Below, piece by piece: positions 9,251 to 18,087 of a stretch of DNA of 64,000 bases; the stretch's first letter is position 1; each line of letters starts with the position of its first letter. The notes under the pieces are model-generated. The model made no database searches and was not told the origin of the DNA. It saw nothing but the letters and a program-made list of their open reading frames with translations. Origin of the DNA: Rhizobium sp. 16-488-2b (GTDB taxonomy: Bacteria > Pseudomonadota > Alphaproteobacteria > Rhizobiales > Rhizobiaceae); the NCBI RefSeq assembly GCF_017741815.1, contig NZ_JAGHMF010000010.1, positions 1-64,000 on the forward strand. The letters are read 5' to 3'. The position numbers and the translations under genes were made by a program.

Positions 9251-9399
9251 ATGTGCAAGCATAATATCGCCTTCTGAAGATCCCCTGGCAAAGGGCCGGT
9301 CGATACATAGGGCATTTTGGTTGCCGGCGCTTGATGCTCTTGATCCGAATCGAACGGGCAACCCCATTGAGTTTTCTGAACTTTAAGCTTCTGCGAAAC

Positions 9400-10506
9400 C
9401 TACTGTATGTCGCACGAGACGGCTTTGCCGGCCGCGTCAAAGACGCGGATGTCCTGCCCGCGTACGGAAAAAGAAATGTCCTGCAGGCGCGCGAACGCGC
9501 TCTCTCCATCCACCTTGACCAGGAATTTGTCGCTGGTGCCGGGCAGGTCCAGATAGAGGATTTGCACCTCGCCGAGATGTTCGATGAGATCGATGCTTCC
9601 CGTGAAGGTCGGATCGTTTTCGACGCCGGCAACGACCCGCGTATTTTCCGGGCGGATGCCGATGCTCACGGCCTCGCCTTTCGAAAGCCTGCCGGGTTCG
9701 GCGGTTAGTTCAAGCGTGATCCCGCAATCGAGCCGGCAGCGTGCCGATGTCGCGTCCCGCTCGACGACCGTTCCTTTGAGTATGTTCATCGCCGGTGAAC
9801 CGATAAACTGCGCGACGAAGAGGTTGGCCGGGTTGCGATAAAGATCGGCCGGCGTACCGACCTGCTCTATGTCTCCGTCCTTGAAGACGACGATGCGGTC
9901 CGCCAGCGTCATCGCCTCGACCTGGTCATGGGTGACGTAGATCATCGTCACATCCGGCATGCTTTGCTTGAGCTTGGCGATCTCGATGCGAGTGGCGACG
10001 CGCAGGGCGGCATCGAGGTTCGACAAGGGCTCGTCGAACAGGAAGACCCGCGGATTGCGCACGATGGCGCGGCCAATGGCGACACGCTGCCGCTGCCCGC
10101 CGGAAAGCGCCTTTGGCTGGCGTTGCAGGTATTTGTCGAGTTGGAGGATTTCGGCCGCCTTGCGCACCCGCGCATCGATCTGCGCCTTCTGCGTTCCCGC
10201 GATGCGCAAGCCGAAGGCCATGTTCTCGTAGACGGTCATGTGTGGGTAGAGCGCATAGGACTGGAACACCATGGAGATGCCCCGCTTGGATGGCGCGACG
10301 GCATTCATCCGCGCACCATCAATGACAAGGTCACCGGACGAAATCGTTTCCAGGCCGGCGATCGAGCGCAACAGGGTGGATTTCCCGCAGCCCGAGGGAC
10401 CGACGAAGACGATGAACTCGCCCGACTTTATCTCCAGATCGATCCCATGCAGGACTTCCAGATCCCCATAGGCCTTGCGGATATTTCTCAGCGACAGATC
10501 GGCCAT
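9400..10506 (-). CDS. Carbohydrate ABC transporter ATP-binding protein (CUT1, UgpC/MalK type)
   Basis: The protein has 368 residues. Walker A is GPSGCGKST, the signature is LSGGQRQRVAIGRA, Walker B is VFLFDEPLSNLD, and the switch His is in YVTHDQ. Residues 240-368 form a MalK-type regulatory OB domain with GIRPENT. I take the ATG at 10506 as start because MADLSLRNIRKAYGDLEVL is the conserved beginning; the open frame upstream overlaps the neighbouring oxidase and is not plausible. It energises the two permeases at 13667-15489. It is the last gene of an eight-gene minus-strand operon that begins with the SIS gene at 17921. Confidence 0.9.
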   Translation of the reverse strand: MADLSLRNIRKAYGDLEVLHGIDLEIKSGEFIVFVGPSGCGKSTLLRSIAGLETISSGDLVIDGARMNAVAPSKRGISMVFQSYALYPHMTVYENMAFGLRIAGTQKAQIDARVRKAAEILQLDKYLQRQPKALSGGQRQRVAIGRAIVRNPRVFLFDEPLSNLDAALRVATRIEIAKLKQSMPDVTMIYVTHDQVEAMTLADRIVVFKDGDIEQVGTPADLYRNPANLFVAQFIGSPAMNILKGTVVERDATSARCRLDCGITLELTAEPGRLSKGEAVSIGIRPENTRVVAGVENDPTFTGSIDLIEHLGEVQILYLDLPGTSDKFLVKVDGESAFARLQDISFSVRGQDIRVFDAAGKAVSCDIQ

Positions 10507-10544
10507 CGTTCCACTCCGTTGTTCGATTTCAAAAGCACATGTCG

Positions 10545-11948
10545 TCAGGGCGCGAGCCCGGCCAGGAATCGCGTGATCGGCCCGGGTTTTCTGTCGAGAA
10601 TTTCGAGGTCGTTCTTGCGCCGGATGGCGCGGCGAACGACCCGGGCGCCGAGATACCGCAGAGGCTCGGACGGCAGCCTCCTGCGCTTGCCGATGCCGAC
10701 CAGACCGCATCGGCTCCAGATGTCGTCGCGCTCAAGAACGAGGCTCGCCATGATGCGGCCGGCGACGGGCGCCTGCGCGATGCCGGTGCCATTGAAGCCC
10801 ATCGCATAGAAGATGTTCGCATGGTCCTTCAGATGCCCGAAGACCGGCAGATGCTGCGCCGTGCAGTCAATCGGGCCGCTCCAGTCATGGAGCACCGGCA
10901 CGTCCTTCAATTCGGGATAGACCCGGTGCATTTCGCGGATATTCTCCGCGCCGCCGTCGCCGCTCCGGTTGAAACGGGCGTCGATACGGTCGCCATAGGC
11001 GATGCCGCCGGTGCCCCGGCCGAAGATCACCGTACCCTCGGGCGTGCGCTGGTAATAGAGGACATGCTGCTGTGCGTCGCAGATCGAGGCTCCATCCGTC
11101 CAACCGATCCGCGCGAGGATATCGGGCGCGGGCGCCGTCGCGATGACCTGGCTGCTGACTACATAGAGATAGGGATGCAGTTCCGGAATGGCCGAGAGCC
11201 ACGCATTTGCGGCGAGCACCACCTTGCCGGCGGTCAATGTTCCCTCCGCGGTTCGCAATTTGGGCCGGTGGCCCGGCACGATCTCTATCACCGGGCTGTG
11301 TTCGTGAAGGACGATGCCCCTCGAAAGTGCCAGGCTGCGCAGGCCGATGGCGAGCTTTGCGGGCTGCACCGTCCCGGCCCTCTCCTCCAGAATGCCGACA
11401 TAGGAGACGGCCGAGCCGGTGCGATGCAGGATGTCTTCGCGCCGGAGCGGGCGGAAGCGGTTCTCGCCGAGCGCGCGGCAAAGTTCGGTTGCCGCCGTCC
11501 AGGCGCCTTCCTGGGCGGTCGAGCTGGCCGTCCATAGCCAGCCGTCGAGCCTCAGGTCCATGTCGATGGCACCGGAGGCCTGCAGGCCGTTCAACTCCTC
11601 GATCGCGTCGGCGGTTGCCCGGCACAGCATGAGCGCGTCGTCTTCGCCGACAAGCGCGTGCAGCATGTCGATTTCGGCAAACCAGCTGTGGACCTGGCCG
11701 CCATTGCGACCCGAGGCACCGGAACCGCAGAAATCCGCTTCGAGCACGGTGATGCGGGTTTCGGGCGCCTGTTCCTTGATCCGGAGCGCGGTCCAGAGGC
11801 CGGCATAACCGCCGCCGACGATGGCAACGTCGCAATCCGCGCTGCCCTGCAAAGGTGGCGCGACGGCAGCCGCCGCGATGCTCTGCAGCCAGAACGAGCG
11901 ATCGCCCTTTGGCGCCGCGACGGGCGGCCTCAGTGTGATGGTGTTCAT
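10545..11948 (-). CDS. FAD-dependent amine/amino-acid oxidoreductase (DadA/PuuB-like)
   Basis: This 467-residue DAO-fold flavoprotein has the dinucleotide motif VGGGYAG (44-50), followed by LEADFCGSGASGRNGGQ, the usual FAD contact of the gamma-glutamylputrescine oxidase group. The C-terminal GFNGTGIAQAPVAGR is the second FAD-contact stretch. It would oxidise a secondary or primary amine, releasing an aldehyde or keto product. It is co-operonic, by a 4-bp ATGA overlap, with an FrlD-type kinase, which suggests the substrate is a sugar-amine conjugate or the amine part released from it. The exact substrate is not readable. Confidence 0.75.
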   Translation of the reverse strand: MNTITLRPPVAAPKGDRSFWLQSIAAAAVAPPLQGSADCDVAIVGGGYAGLWTALRIKEQAPETRITVLEADFCGSGASGRNGGQVHSWFAEIDMLHALVGEDDALMLCRATADAIEELNGLQASGAIDMDLRLDGWLWTASSTAQEGAWTAATELCRALGENRFRPLRREDILHRTGSAVSYVGILEERAGTVQPAKLAIGLRSLALSRGIVLHEHSPVIEIVPGHRPKLRTAEGTLTAGKVVLAANAWLSAIPELHPYLYVVSSQVIATAPAPDILARIGWTDGASICDAQQHVLYYQRTPEGTVIFGRGTGGIAYGDRIDARFNRSGDGGAENIREMHRVYPELKDVPVLHDWSGPIDCTAQHLPVFGHLKDHANIFYAMGFNGTGIAQAPVAGRIMASLVLERDDIWSRCGLVGIGKRRRLPSEPLRYLGARVVRRAIRRKNDLEILDRKPGPITRFLAGLAP

Positions 11949-12814
11949 GTTTCCGCCCTCCCCGTGCTGCCGATGACATCGACATATTTGTCAAGCAGCC
12001 AGTCCGGGATGGCCCGGATGGGCTGCGGGAAGCCGCCGAGATGGGTGCAGGTGTTCGATGCCCTCTCGGCGGCGAGGTCGAGCGCCGCCTGCACGGGCAG
12101 GCCCGCGAAGAACCGCGACGCGATGAAGGTCGCGATGAAACTGTCCCCCGCGCCGCAGGTGTCGACGACGGTGACCGGCACGGAACCCGCGCTGGATGTC
12201 ACGGTTCCATCGTCGTGGAAGGAGCCGCGCCTGCCGCAGGTGACGACGACCTGCCGGGCACCTGCCGCCCTGAACTGTGCGATCAGCGGCTCGACCGGCT
12301 CTGCCGGATCGTCCGGGCCGGAGGCGAAGACCAGCGGCACGCCGTGCAGCGAAAGGTCGAAATGCCGGGTGGAAACGTCGATGCTGAAGGGAATGTCATC
12401 CGCGACGAGCCGGCGGACGAGCGTTTCGCTGGAATTCGTGCCGAGATGCACCCAGTCGGCTTGCCGTAGCGCCTTGTAGCGGTCTGCATCCGGAACGTAA
12501 TTTTCCCCCACGCCGAGCGACTCGAGAAGGAAGCGCCGTTCGCCGGCGTCGTCCGTGAGCAACGTGACTGCCGACGCGCCGGGGCGGATCTCGACGTCAT
12601 TGCGTTCGAGCCCCGCCTCCTCGATGGCGGCGAGCATGATGTCGGCTTCCGCATCCGGCCCCAGCGCGCCGAAATAGCGGGCATTCAAACCGTGCCGCCG
12701 CCATTGCACGGCAACATTGAGGGCATTGCCGCCCACGGTGACGAACCCTTTGCTGAGGTAGGCATCGAGGCAATTGTCACCGACAGCGATCAGGTTGGGA
12801 TTGGCCGTCGTCAT
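11945..12814 (-). CDS. PfkB family kinase, fructoselysine-6-kinase (FrlD)-like
   Basis: The protein has 289 residues. GDNCLDAY near the N-terminus and GGNALNVAV (about 29-37) match the FrlD pattern (GDN.VD....GGN..N.AV). The anion-hole and catalytic Asp motif is DTCGAGDSF near 220. FrlD phosphorylates fructosyl-amines at O6 before cleavage by the FrlB deglycase. An FrlB-type SIS gene and an FrlC-type isomerase are in the same operon, which supports an Amadori-compound kinase role. It overlaps the oxidase gene and the isomerase gene by 4 bp each (ATGA). A general ribokinase-type sugar kinase is the alternative. Confidence 0.75.
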   Translation of the reverse strand: MTTANPNLIAVGDNCLDAYLSKGFVTVGGNALNVAVQWRRHGLNARYFGALGPDAEADIMLAAIEEAGLERNDVEIRPGASAVTLLTDDAGERRFLLESLGVGENYVPDADRYKALRQADWVHLGTNSSETLVRRLVADDIPFSIDVSTRHFDLSLHGVPLVFASGPDDPAEPVEPLIAQFRAAGARQVVVTCGRRGSFHDDGTVTSSAGSVPVTVVDTCGAGDSFIATFIASRFFAGLPVQAALDLAAERASNTCTHLGGFPQPIRAIPDWLLDKYVDVIGSTGRAET

Positions 12815-13656
12815 TCTGTGTCCGCTTCATCGAAATGGGGCGCAATGGCGTCGAGGCATCGCCGCCAGGCGGCAAGGGGATCGAGCGCATAGGAACCGTT
12901 GCCGAAGGGTTCGAAGGTCAGCGTGCCGGCGAAGCCGAGCCTGCCGAGTTGTCCGAGATAGTCGCCGAGCGGCAGGTTGCCGTCGCCCCAGGCAAGATGC
13001 CCGGCTGGCGTTCCATCCACGATATGCACATGCGCGATGCGCTTGCCGAAGCGCTCGAAGTAGCCGTCGACAGTGTCGTTTGCCGTCGCCATGGCGACGA
13101 GATCGAGAACGATGTCGATATCGTCGCCGTCGAGCGCGCGCCAGAAGCTCTGAAGCGTGTCGGCATCGGTGACGATGTTGCTTTCGAGGCGCTGAAGGGG
13201 TTCCAGCAGGCAGCAGACGCCAAGCGAGCGTGCATGGGCCGCGATCCGGTTTATCGACTGGATCGAATTGCCCCAGGCGGTTTCGCGGCTTTCGCATTCG
13301 AAGCCGCGGCCGGGTGTCAGGAAAAGATACTTCGCACCAAGTTCCGCGCAAATATCCGCCGCGCGCAGGAAACGCTCGACGCTCGCCGCGCGATAGGCGC
13401 TGTCGCCGGATGCGATGTTGATCGGATAGAGGACCTGCTCGGGCGTGAAGCAGTGGACCGTCAGGCCGTTGTCGCCAAGGATCGCCCTCACCTCCGCAAG
13501 CCGCGCGCGATTGTCGTGGAAGAGATCGAGATGCGGGGCGACACCCCAGAACTCCATCCGCTGGAAGCCCATGCCGCTGAGTTTTTCGGTGGTCCAGCGG
13601 AAGGGGTGGTGCTGGAAGGAGAAGTTCGCACCGATGAGCTGTTGTCGTTTCAACAT
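12811..13656 (-). CDS. Sugar phosphate isomerase/epimerase, FrlC-like TIM barrel
   Basis: This 281-residue protein belongs to the xylose-isomerase-like TIM-barrel family. Likely metal ligands are the Glu in LEPLQRLESN, the Asp in IVLDLVAM, the His in HVHIVDG and the Glu in TFEPFG. The LEP...ESN stretch recalls FrlC, the fructoselysine 3-epimerase that converts psicoselysine to fructoselysine. I use the ATG at 13656 (MLKRQQLIGANFSFQHHPF); the longer frame runs into the permease gene. It lies between the permease and the kinase genes in the operon. Confidence 0.7.
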   Translation of the reverse strand: MLKRQQLIGANFSFQHHPFRWTTEKLSGMGFQRMEFWGVAPHLDLFHDNRARLAEVRAILGDNGLTVHCFTPEQVLYPINIASGDSAYRAASVERFLRAADICAELGAKYLFLTPGRGFECESRETAWGNSIQSINRIAAHARSLGVCCLLEPLQRLESNIVTDADTLQSFWRALDGDDIDIVLDLVAMATANDTVDGYFERFGKRIAHVHIVDGTPAGHLAWGDGNLPLGDYLGQLGRLGFAGTLTFEPFGNGSYALDPLAAWRRCLDAIAPHFDEADTE

Positions 13657-13666
13657 GATGCCTGCC

Positions 13667-14527
13667 CTATTTTCCGATGCCTTCGGCCAGCCCGCGGATG
13701 AAGAAGCGCTGAGCCGCAAAGAAGGTGATGACGATGGGGAGTGCCGAGAGTGTCATGGCGGCAAAGACGACCGCGTAGTTGGTGCCGTGTTTTGCCATGA
13801 TCGAGGTGAGGCCGACGGGCAGCGTCTGCAGATCCGCGCCGCTGGTGAAGATCATCGCGAAGAGATATTCGTTCCAGGCGAAGAGCACATGCAGGATGAC
13901 GCAGGAGACCAGGATCGGCTTGCACAGCGGCAGCGTCACTTTCCAGAAGATCTGGCCTTCGCTGGCACCGTCCATGATGGCAGCCTCATCGAGGTCCCGC
14001 GGTAGCCCCAGCATATAGGCGCGGATCAGGAAGGTCGTGAAGGGAATGCGGAAGGCGGTGTAGAGAATGATGAGCGCCCAGTAGGTATTGTAGAGGCCGA
14101 GGTCCTGCATCATGCGCACCAGCGGGATCACGGCGACCGTCGGGCTGAGCATGAGGCCGCCGAGCACGATGCCGACGAAGAACGGTTTTCCCGGCAGTTT
14201 CGAGCGGGTGAGGCCATAAGCCGTCCACGCACTGACCAACACCGTGCAGCTGGCCGATGCGAGCGTGACGATGACGCTGGTCGCGATGTAGTTGCGGATG
14301 CCCTGGTTCCAGGCCGAAATGTAGTTCGCAATGCCGAAACCGCTCGGCAGCGCGAAGGGATTGCCGAAGATTTCGGCATTGGTCTTGAAGCCGTTCAGCG
14401 CCATCCAGAACAGTGGATACAGGACGAGGATGCCGAGGCTGATGAGGAAGGTCACGAGGCAGACTTTCGCCAGCACGGCGACGAAGTCGGTGCGCTCGGT
14501 TTCCCGGGTGTCATAGGCGAGGCTCAC
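13667..14527 (-). CDS. Carbohydrate ABC transporter permease (MalG type)
   Basis: The protein has 286 residues and six predicted membrane segments. The EAA loop, EAAIMDGASEGQIFWKVTLP, contacts the ATPase. The start is taken as the GTG whose GTGA overlaps the TGA of the upstream permease gene, which gives the usual MalG length; the longer frame would overlap the neighbour by 130 bp. It pairs with the MalF-type permease to import a sugar or sugar-amine compound. Confidence 0.88.
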   Translation of the reverse strand: MSLAYDTRETERTDFVAVLAKVCLVTFLISLGILVLYPLFWMALNGFKTNAEIFGNPFALPSGFGIANYISAWNQGIRNYIATSVIVTLASASCTVLVSAWTAYGLTRSKLPGKPFFVGIVLGGLMLSPTVAVIPLVRMMQDLGLYNTYWALIILYTAFRIPFTTFLIRAYMLGLPRDLDEAAIMDGASEGQIFWKVTLPLCKPILVSCVILHVLFAWNEYLFAMIFTSGADLQTLPVGLTSIMAKHGTNYAVVFAAMTLSALPIVITFFAAQRFFIRGLAEGIGK

Positions 14528-15489
14528 AGCTCGACCCTCCGTCTTTTCGTGTACCAGAGCTGCGCGAAGCCGGTCAGGAGCGTGATGACGAAGATCACCG
14601 ATGCGATCGCCGCGCCGTAGCCGAAGTCGTTTTCGATGAAGCCCTGCTGGTAAAGCCATGTGCCGAGCACCTGACTGCTGTTGTTCGGCCCGCCGCCGGT
14701 CATCACCATGACCTCGTTGAACACCTGAAACGCGCCGGTGATGGTGACGATCACCATGAGGCCGGTCATTTCACGGGTCAGCGGAAAGGTGATGTTCCAC
14801 AGGCGCCGCCAGGTCCCCGCCCCGTCCATGATCGCCGCGTCGTAGAGTTCGCGCGGGATCTTCTGGATCGCGATGGCGAAAAGCAGGGTGGAATAGCCGA
14901 AGCCCTGCCACTGGCTCATGGCGATGATGGCGTAGATTGCGGTCCCCTCCTCGCCGAGCCAGGCGCGCGACCACTGCGCCAGGCCGACCTGTGCCAATGC
15001 CGAATCCAGGAGGCCGATGTCGGGCTGGTAGATGAAGTAGAAGAGAAGGCCGGTGACGGTGATCGAGATGGCCGAGGGAATGAAGTAGACGGCGCGCCAG
15101 AAGCGGCGCCATTTTTCCTCGGCAAGCCCCTCGATCAGCGCCGCCAGAATGAAGGCACCGAACACCTGGAAGACGACGGAGATGACGGCATAGAGCGTGT
15201 TGTTGACGATCGCCGTCCAGACCACCGGGTCGCCTTGCAGGCGACGGTAATTTTCCAGGCCGATAAAGGCCGTCTCGCCGGTGAAGATGTCCTGGTTCTT
15301 CGTGCTGACGACGAAATTGTCGATGATGGGATAATAGACGAACCAGAGGATCAGGACGAAGGCGACCAGCACCCAGCGAAACGACAGGATCCCGGCCAGC
15401 GGGCGGAACCGGTTGCTTTCCGCCCGGTCCGGCCCGGTGAAGCCGATTTTGACGGCTTCACCCTTCTGCTCATGCTTCATGACAGTCAT
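14524..15489 (-). CDS. Carbohydrate ABC transporter permease (MalF/UgpA type)
   Basis: The protein has 321 residues, with the first membrane segment at about 37-57 and a periplasmic loop (STKNQDIFTGETAFIGLENY) typical of CUT1 permeases. The EAA motif is YDAAIMDGAGTWRRLWNITFP. It lies directly downstream of the binding protein gene in the operon and overlaps the second permease gene by 4 bp, which indicates translational coupling. Confidence 0.88.
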   Translation of the reverse strand: MTVMKHEQKGEAVKIGFTGPDRAESNRFRPLAGILSFRWVLVAFVLILWFVYYPIIDNFVVSTKNQDIFTGETAFIGLENYRRLQGDPVVWTAIVNNTLYAVISVVFQVFGAFILAALIEGLAEEKWRRFWRAVYFIPSAISITVTGLLFYFIYQPDIGLLDSALAQVGLAQWSRAWLGEEGTAIYAIIAMSQWQGFGYSTLLFAIAIQKIPRELYDAAIMDGAGTWRRLWNITFPLTREMTGLMVIVTITGAFQVFNEVMVMTGGGPNNSSQVLGTWLYQQGFIENDFGYGAAIASVIFVITLLTGFAQLWYTKRRRVEL

Positions 15490-15502
15490 TTCAGGCCGAT
15501 CC

Positions 15503-16828
15503 TCACTTGGACGAAGCCGCCGCTTCCTTGACCCGCTCCATGACCTCTTCGGGTGTCATCGAGCCGCCGATCAACGCCTGGAGGCCGGAAAGCCAGGCGG
15601 ACGCCACACGCGGCGGGTTGGCCGTATCGAGCCAGGGCATCAGGTAGGAGGCGCCGGCGATCACCTTGAGACCATCGACCACGGCCGGGTTCATGGCTTC
15701 CGCCGAATATCCGCCGACTGTCGCGCTCGGCTGGCCGTAAGGCGGCGCGGAGAGAACCTTGCCGTTTGCCGCCGAGGTCACGAAACGCATGAAGTCGATC
15801 GCAAGCGGGATGTTCTTGGATGCCGCATTGATCATGTAGCCTTCCGGCGCGCCTTCGACAGCCTTGGGATCACCCTTCGCGTCCTTCGGCACGGGAAGCG
15901 TGAAGAAGCCGAAATCGTCCCGGTTCAACGCGCCGTCCGCGGTCGACTGATCGAATTCGATGATCTCCTGATAGTACATGGCGGACTTGCCGTTGCTGAA
16001 CTGCTGCAGAGCCGATGCATAGGACGAGCCGTTCGTGCCCGAACCATCGGAGCACTCGTCGATGAGCTGCTTGAACTGCGTCAGGCTGGCGACATAGCCG
16101 GGATCGGCGAATTCGGCGGTGGCAGGGACGAAATCCTTTTCGAGCGTCGCCTGCGGTACGTTGTAGGCCAGCAGCTGTCCGGCATAGTGCACGCCCGGCC
16201 AGCCTTCCTTGTTGCCGAAGGAGACCGGCGTGACGCCGGATTTCTTCAGGGCGGCGCAGGCGCTGAGCAGGTCCTCGAAGGTCTTGGGTTCGGCGACGCC
16301 CGCCTTTTCGAACAGGCTCTTGTTGTAGCCCATGAACTTGGCGTCGAGATAAAGCGGAATGCCGTAAAGCTTGCCATTGTACTGGAAGGCGGAGACGGCA
16401 GCGGTCGCAAGCGTCTTGCCCCATTCGGTGTCGGGGCCGATGACCGGGGTCAGATCGACGGCGCGGTTTCCGCGCGCGAAATTCTCACCCCAGCTTCCCG
16501 TCCAGGTGAAGTAGACGTCCGGCAGCGAATTGGAGGCGACGAGCGCCTTGGTCTTGCCCTTCACGCTGTCGTCGCTCTCCTGGATGAGCTCGACTTTCAC
16601 GCCGGGATGAAGCTTTTCATAGTCCCTGGCGGCATCGACGAAGAAGGGAGAAAGCTGTTGCAGACCGAATTTGGTCAGCACGCTGACCGTGCCCGAATAG
16701 TCGACCGTCGCATTGGGACCGGCGATGACCGGCTCGGCTGCAGATGCAGCACCGACGCTGCCGATGACGAAGGCGGCGGTCGCGATTGCCGCAAGGCTGG
16801 TCGTGCTCAAGAACGTATTGGCTTTCAT
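15503..16828 (-). CDS. Extracellular solute-binding protein, CUT1 family
   Basis: The 441-residue precursor has a Sec signal peptide of about 30 residues (MKANTFLSTTSLAAIATAAF, ending near ASAAE). The body is typical of large MalE/UgpB-class binding proteins, with WTGSWGENFARGNRAVDLTP and ALKKSGVTPVSFGNKEGWPG. It would deliver a glycoside- or sugar-amine-type ligand to the two permeases downstream. A strong hairpin (16876-16901) separates it from the SIS gene upstream and may raise or tune its mRNA level. Confidence 0.88.
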   Translation of the reverse strand: MKANTFLSTTSLAAIATAAFVIGSVGAASAAEPVIAGPNATVDYSGTVSVLTKFGLQQLSPFFVDAARDYEKLHPGVKVELIQESDDSVKGKTKALVASNSLPDVYFTWTGSWGENFARGNRAVDLTPVIGPDTEWGKTLATAAVSAFQYNGKLYGIPLYLDAKFMGYNKSLFEKAGVAEPKTFEDLLSACAALKKSGVTPVSFGNKEGWPGVHYAGQLLAYNVPQATLEKDFVPATAEFADPGYVASLTQFKQLIDECSDGSGTNGSSYASALQQFSNGKSAMYYQEIIEFDQSTADGALNRDDFGFFTLPVPKDAKGDPKAVEGAPEGYMINAASKNIPLAIDFMRFVTSAANGKVLSAPPYGQPSATVGGYSAEAMNPAVVDGLKVIAGASYLMPWLDTANPPRVASAWLSGLQALIGGSMTPEEVMERVKEAAASSK

Positions 16829-16875
16829 TTCGCAGTTCCTCTCTTGTTTTCGTTACGTCAGCATGCGTCAGGCAA

Positions 16876-16901
16876 CCGGTCCGGCGTCGCCGCCGGACCG
16901 G
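16876..16901 (-). other. Intercistronic hairpin between the SIS and binding protein genes
   Basis: CCGGTCCGGCG (16876-16886) pairs perfectly with CGCCGGACCGG (16891-16901) around a 4-base loop. It starts 7 bp after the SIS gene on the transcribed strand and has no T-run, so it is more likely an mRNA processing, stability or attenuation element than a full terminator. Its outer stem CCGGTCCG/CGGACCGG recurs in the hairpin at 22992-23018. Confidence 0.6.
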
Positions 16902-16907
16902 AAGATC

Positions 16908-17921
16908 TCAGTATTCGACACGCTTGTAGTAGCGGCGCGTGGTCAGCGGGTGATCGCGCAGCACTTCCAGATGGGCGCTCAGGCGCTCCAGCATGGTCGC
17001 CAGGACGATCGGCGAGATGAGGCCGCGCGTCTTGGCCGAGACGCCCGGAAGCTTGGCGGAGGCCGCGTCGAGAACGCGCACCTTGTCGGTGTAGCGCTTG
17101 GCGAAGTTCTCCACGCGGTCCGTCAGCGGACGGAAGGCATCCTCGCCCTTGAAGACGAAGAGGCTGACGCCCGGCTCCACCAGTTCCAGCGTTCCGTGGA
17201 AGAAGTCGGATGCCTGCACGGGGCGGGTGCGGATCCATTGCATCTCCTCCAGAATGCACATGCCGTAGTAGTGCGCTTCCGGCCAGACCGAGCCGGCGCC
17301 GGTAAAGATGTGGTAGGTCTCGTCCTTGATTTCCCGGGCGAGCGCGGCGGCCTCGGCCTCGTAGCCTTCCTTCACCGAAACCAGCAGTGCCGGCAGCAGC
17401 GCCAGTTCGCCGACCGTCGCATCGAAATCGGCGTATTCGCCGCGCTCGGCCAGCAGGGCGAGCACGATGAGCAGGGTCTGGAGATAGAAGGATTCCGAAG
17501 ACGTATCGTCCTCGGCGAAGTTGGTGAAGTTGTGGTCGGCGTCACGGCCGAGCGGCGTATCCTTGTGGCCGGTGAGCGACAGCGTCTTCACGCCGCGCTC
17601 CTTCAGGAAGGCGAGAAGCTGCACGCTCTCCTTGGTGGTGCCGGAGAGCGACGGCAGCACGACCAGCGCCTTGTCGTCGAGGCCTGCCGGCGGCTCCAGA
17701 ACGACCTGTGCGGAATAGGCGGCCGAAACCGGGAAGAGCGTTGCGTTGCGTGCAAGCTCGATGGCCGGCTGGGTCAGAAACTGCACGCCGCCGGTCCCCA
17801 TGAAGAAGATGCGTTCCAGACCGCCGTCCAGCAGTTCGCGCATCAGGACACGCACGTCCTTGGCGATTGCAACCGCGCCGCTTTGGATCTTTACAAAGCG
17901 ATCCCTATCGAAATTGAGCAT
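16908..17921 (-). CDS. SIS-domain sugar-amine deglycase, FrlB-like
   Basis: The protein has 337 residues with two SIS domains; the phosphosugar-binding SLSGTTKE is near 91-98. By alignment in my head with E. coli FrlB and Salmonella FraB, the catalytic pair is Glu226 (in EEMQW) and His242 (in FFHGTLE), 16 residues apart as in those enzymes. The C-terminus RRYYKRVEY matches FrlB. The expected reaction is cleavage of a 6-phospho-fructosyl-amine into hexose-6-phosphate and the free amine. It is the first gene of the operon, 77 bp after an 18-bp palindrome. I chose the ATG at 17921 for its GGGAAGG box; the longer frame would cover the operator. GlmS-like isomerase domains are the alternative, but there is no glutaminase domain. 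Confidence 0.8.
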   Translation of the reverse strand: MLNFDRDRFVKIQSGAVAIAKDVRVLMRELLDGGLERIFFMGTGGVQFLTQPAIELARNATLFPVSAAYSAQVVLEPPAGLDDKALVVLPSLSGTTKESVQLLAFLKERGVKTLSLTGHKDTPLGRDADHNFTNFAEDDTSSESFYLQTLLIVLALLAERGEYADFDATVGELALLPALLVSVKEGYEAEAAALAREIKDETYHIFTGAGSVWPEAHYYGMCILEEMQWIRTRPVQASDFFHGTLELVEPGVSLFVFKGEDAFRPLTDRVENFAKRYTDKVRVLDAASAKLPGVSAKTRGLISPIVLATMLERLSAHLEVLRDHPLTTRRYYKRVEY

Positions 17922-17997
17922 TTGAACCTTCCCGTTTTGCGCTCCGCAATCGTCCTCGAAGCGAGCTGACGTCTTCACGCAGTGATCCTTGAGACAA

Positions 17998-18015
17998 TGT
18001 GAGATCGATCTCACA
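17998..18015 (-). promoter_or_regulatory. LacI-type operator, 18-bp perfect palindrome, in front of the SIS/CUT1 operon
   Basis: TGTGAGATCGATCTCACA is a perfect palindrome with the central CG of LacI-family sites. It lies 77 bp upstream of the SIS start and about 73 bp after the lacI-type gene end. The core TGAGATCGATCTCA differs by one base per half-site from those at 23994-24007 and 36699-36712. Candidate -35 elements (TTGACG, TTGTCA) lie upstream on the minus strand, so the site would sit at or just after the -10 region, as expected for repression. Confidence 0.8.
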
Positions 18016-18087
18016 CATATTTAGCGCACAAGAAATTCCCCCTGACAAGTAGGGCGTCAAAAAATTATGGGAGGTCGTTTTTGCCCG

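Noticed and set aside
17922..18014. Longer start for the first SIS gene at 18014
   Set aside because: It would place coding sequence across the LacI palindrome and lacks a ribosome binding site, while the ATG at 17921 has one.
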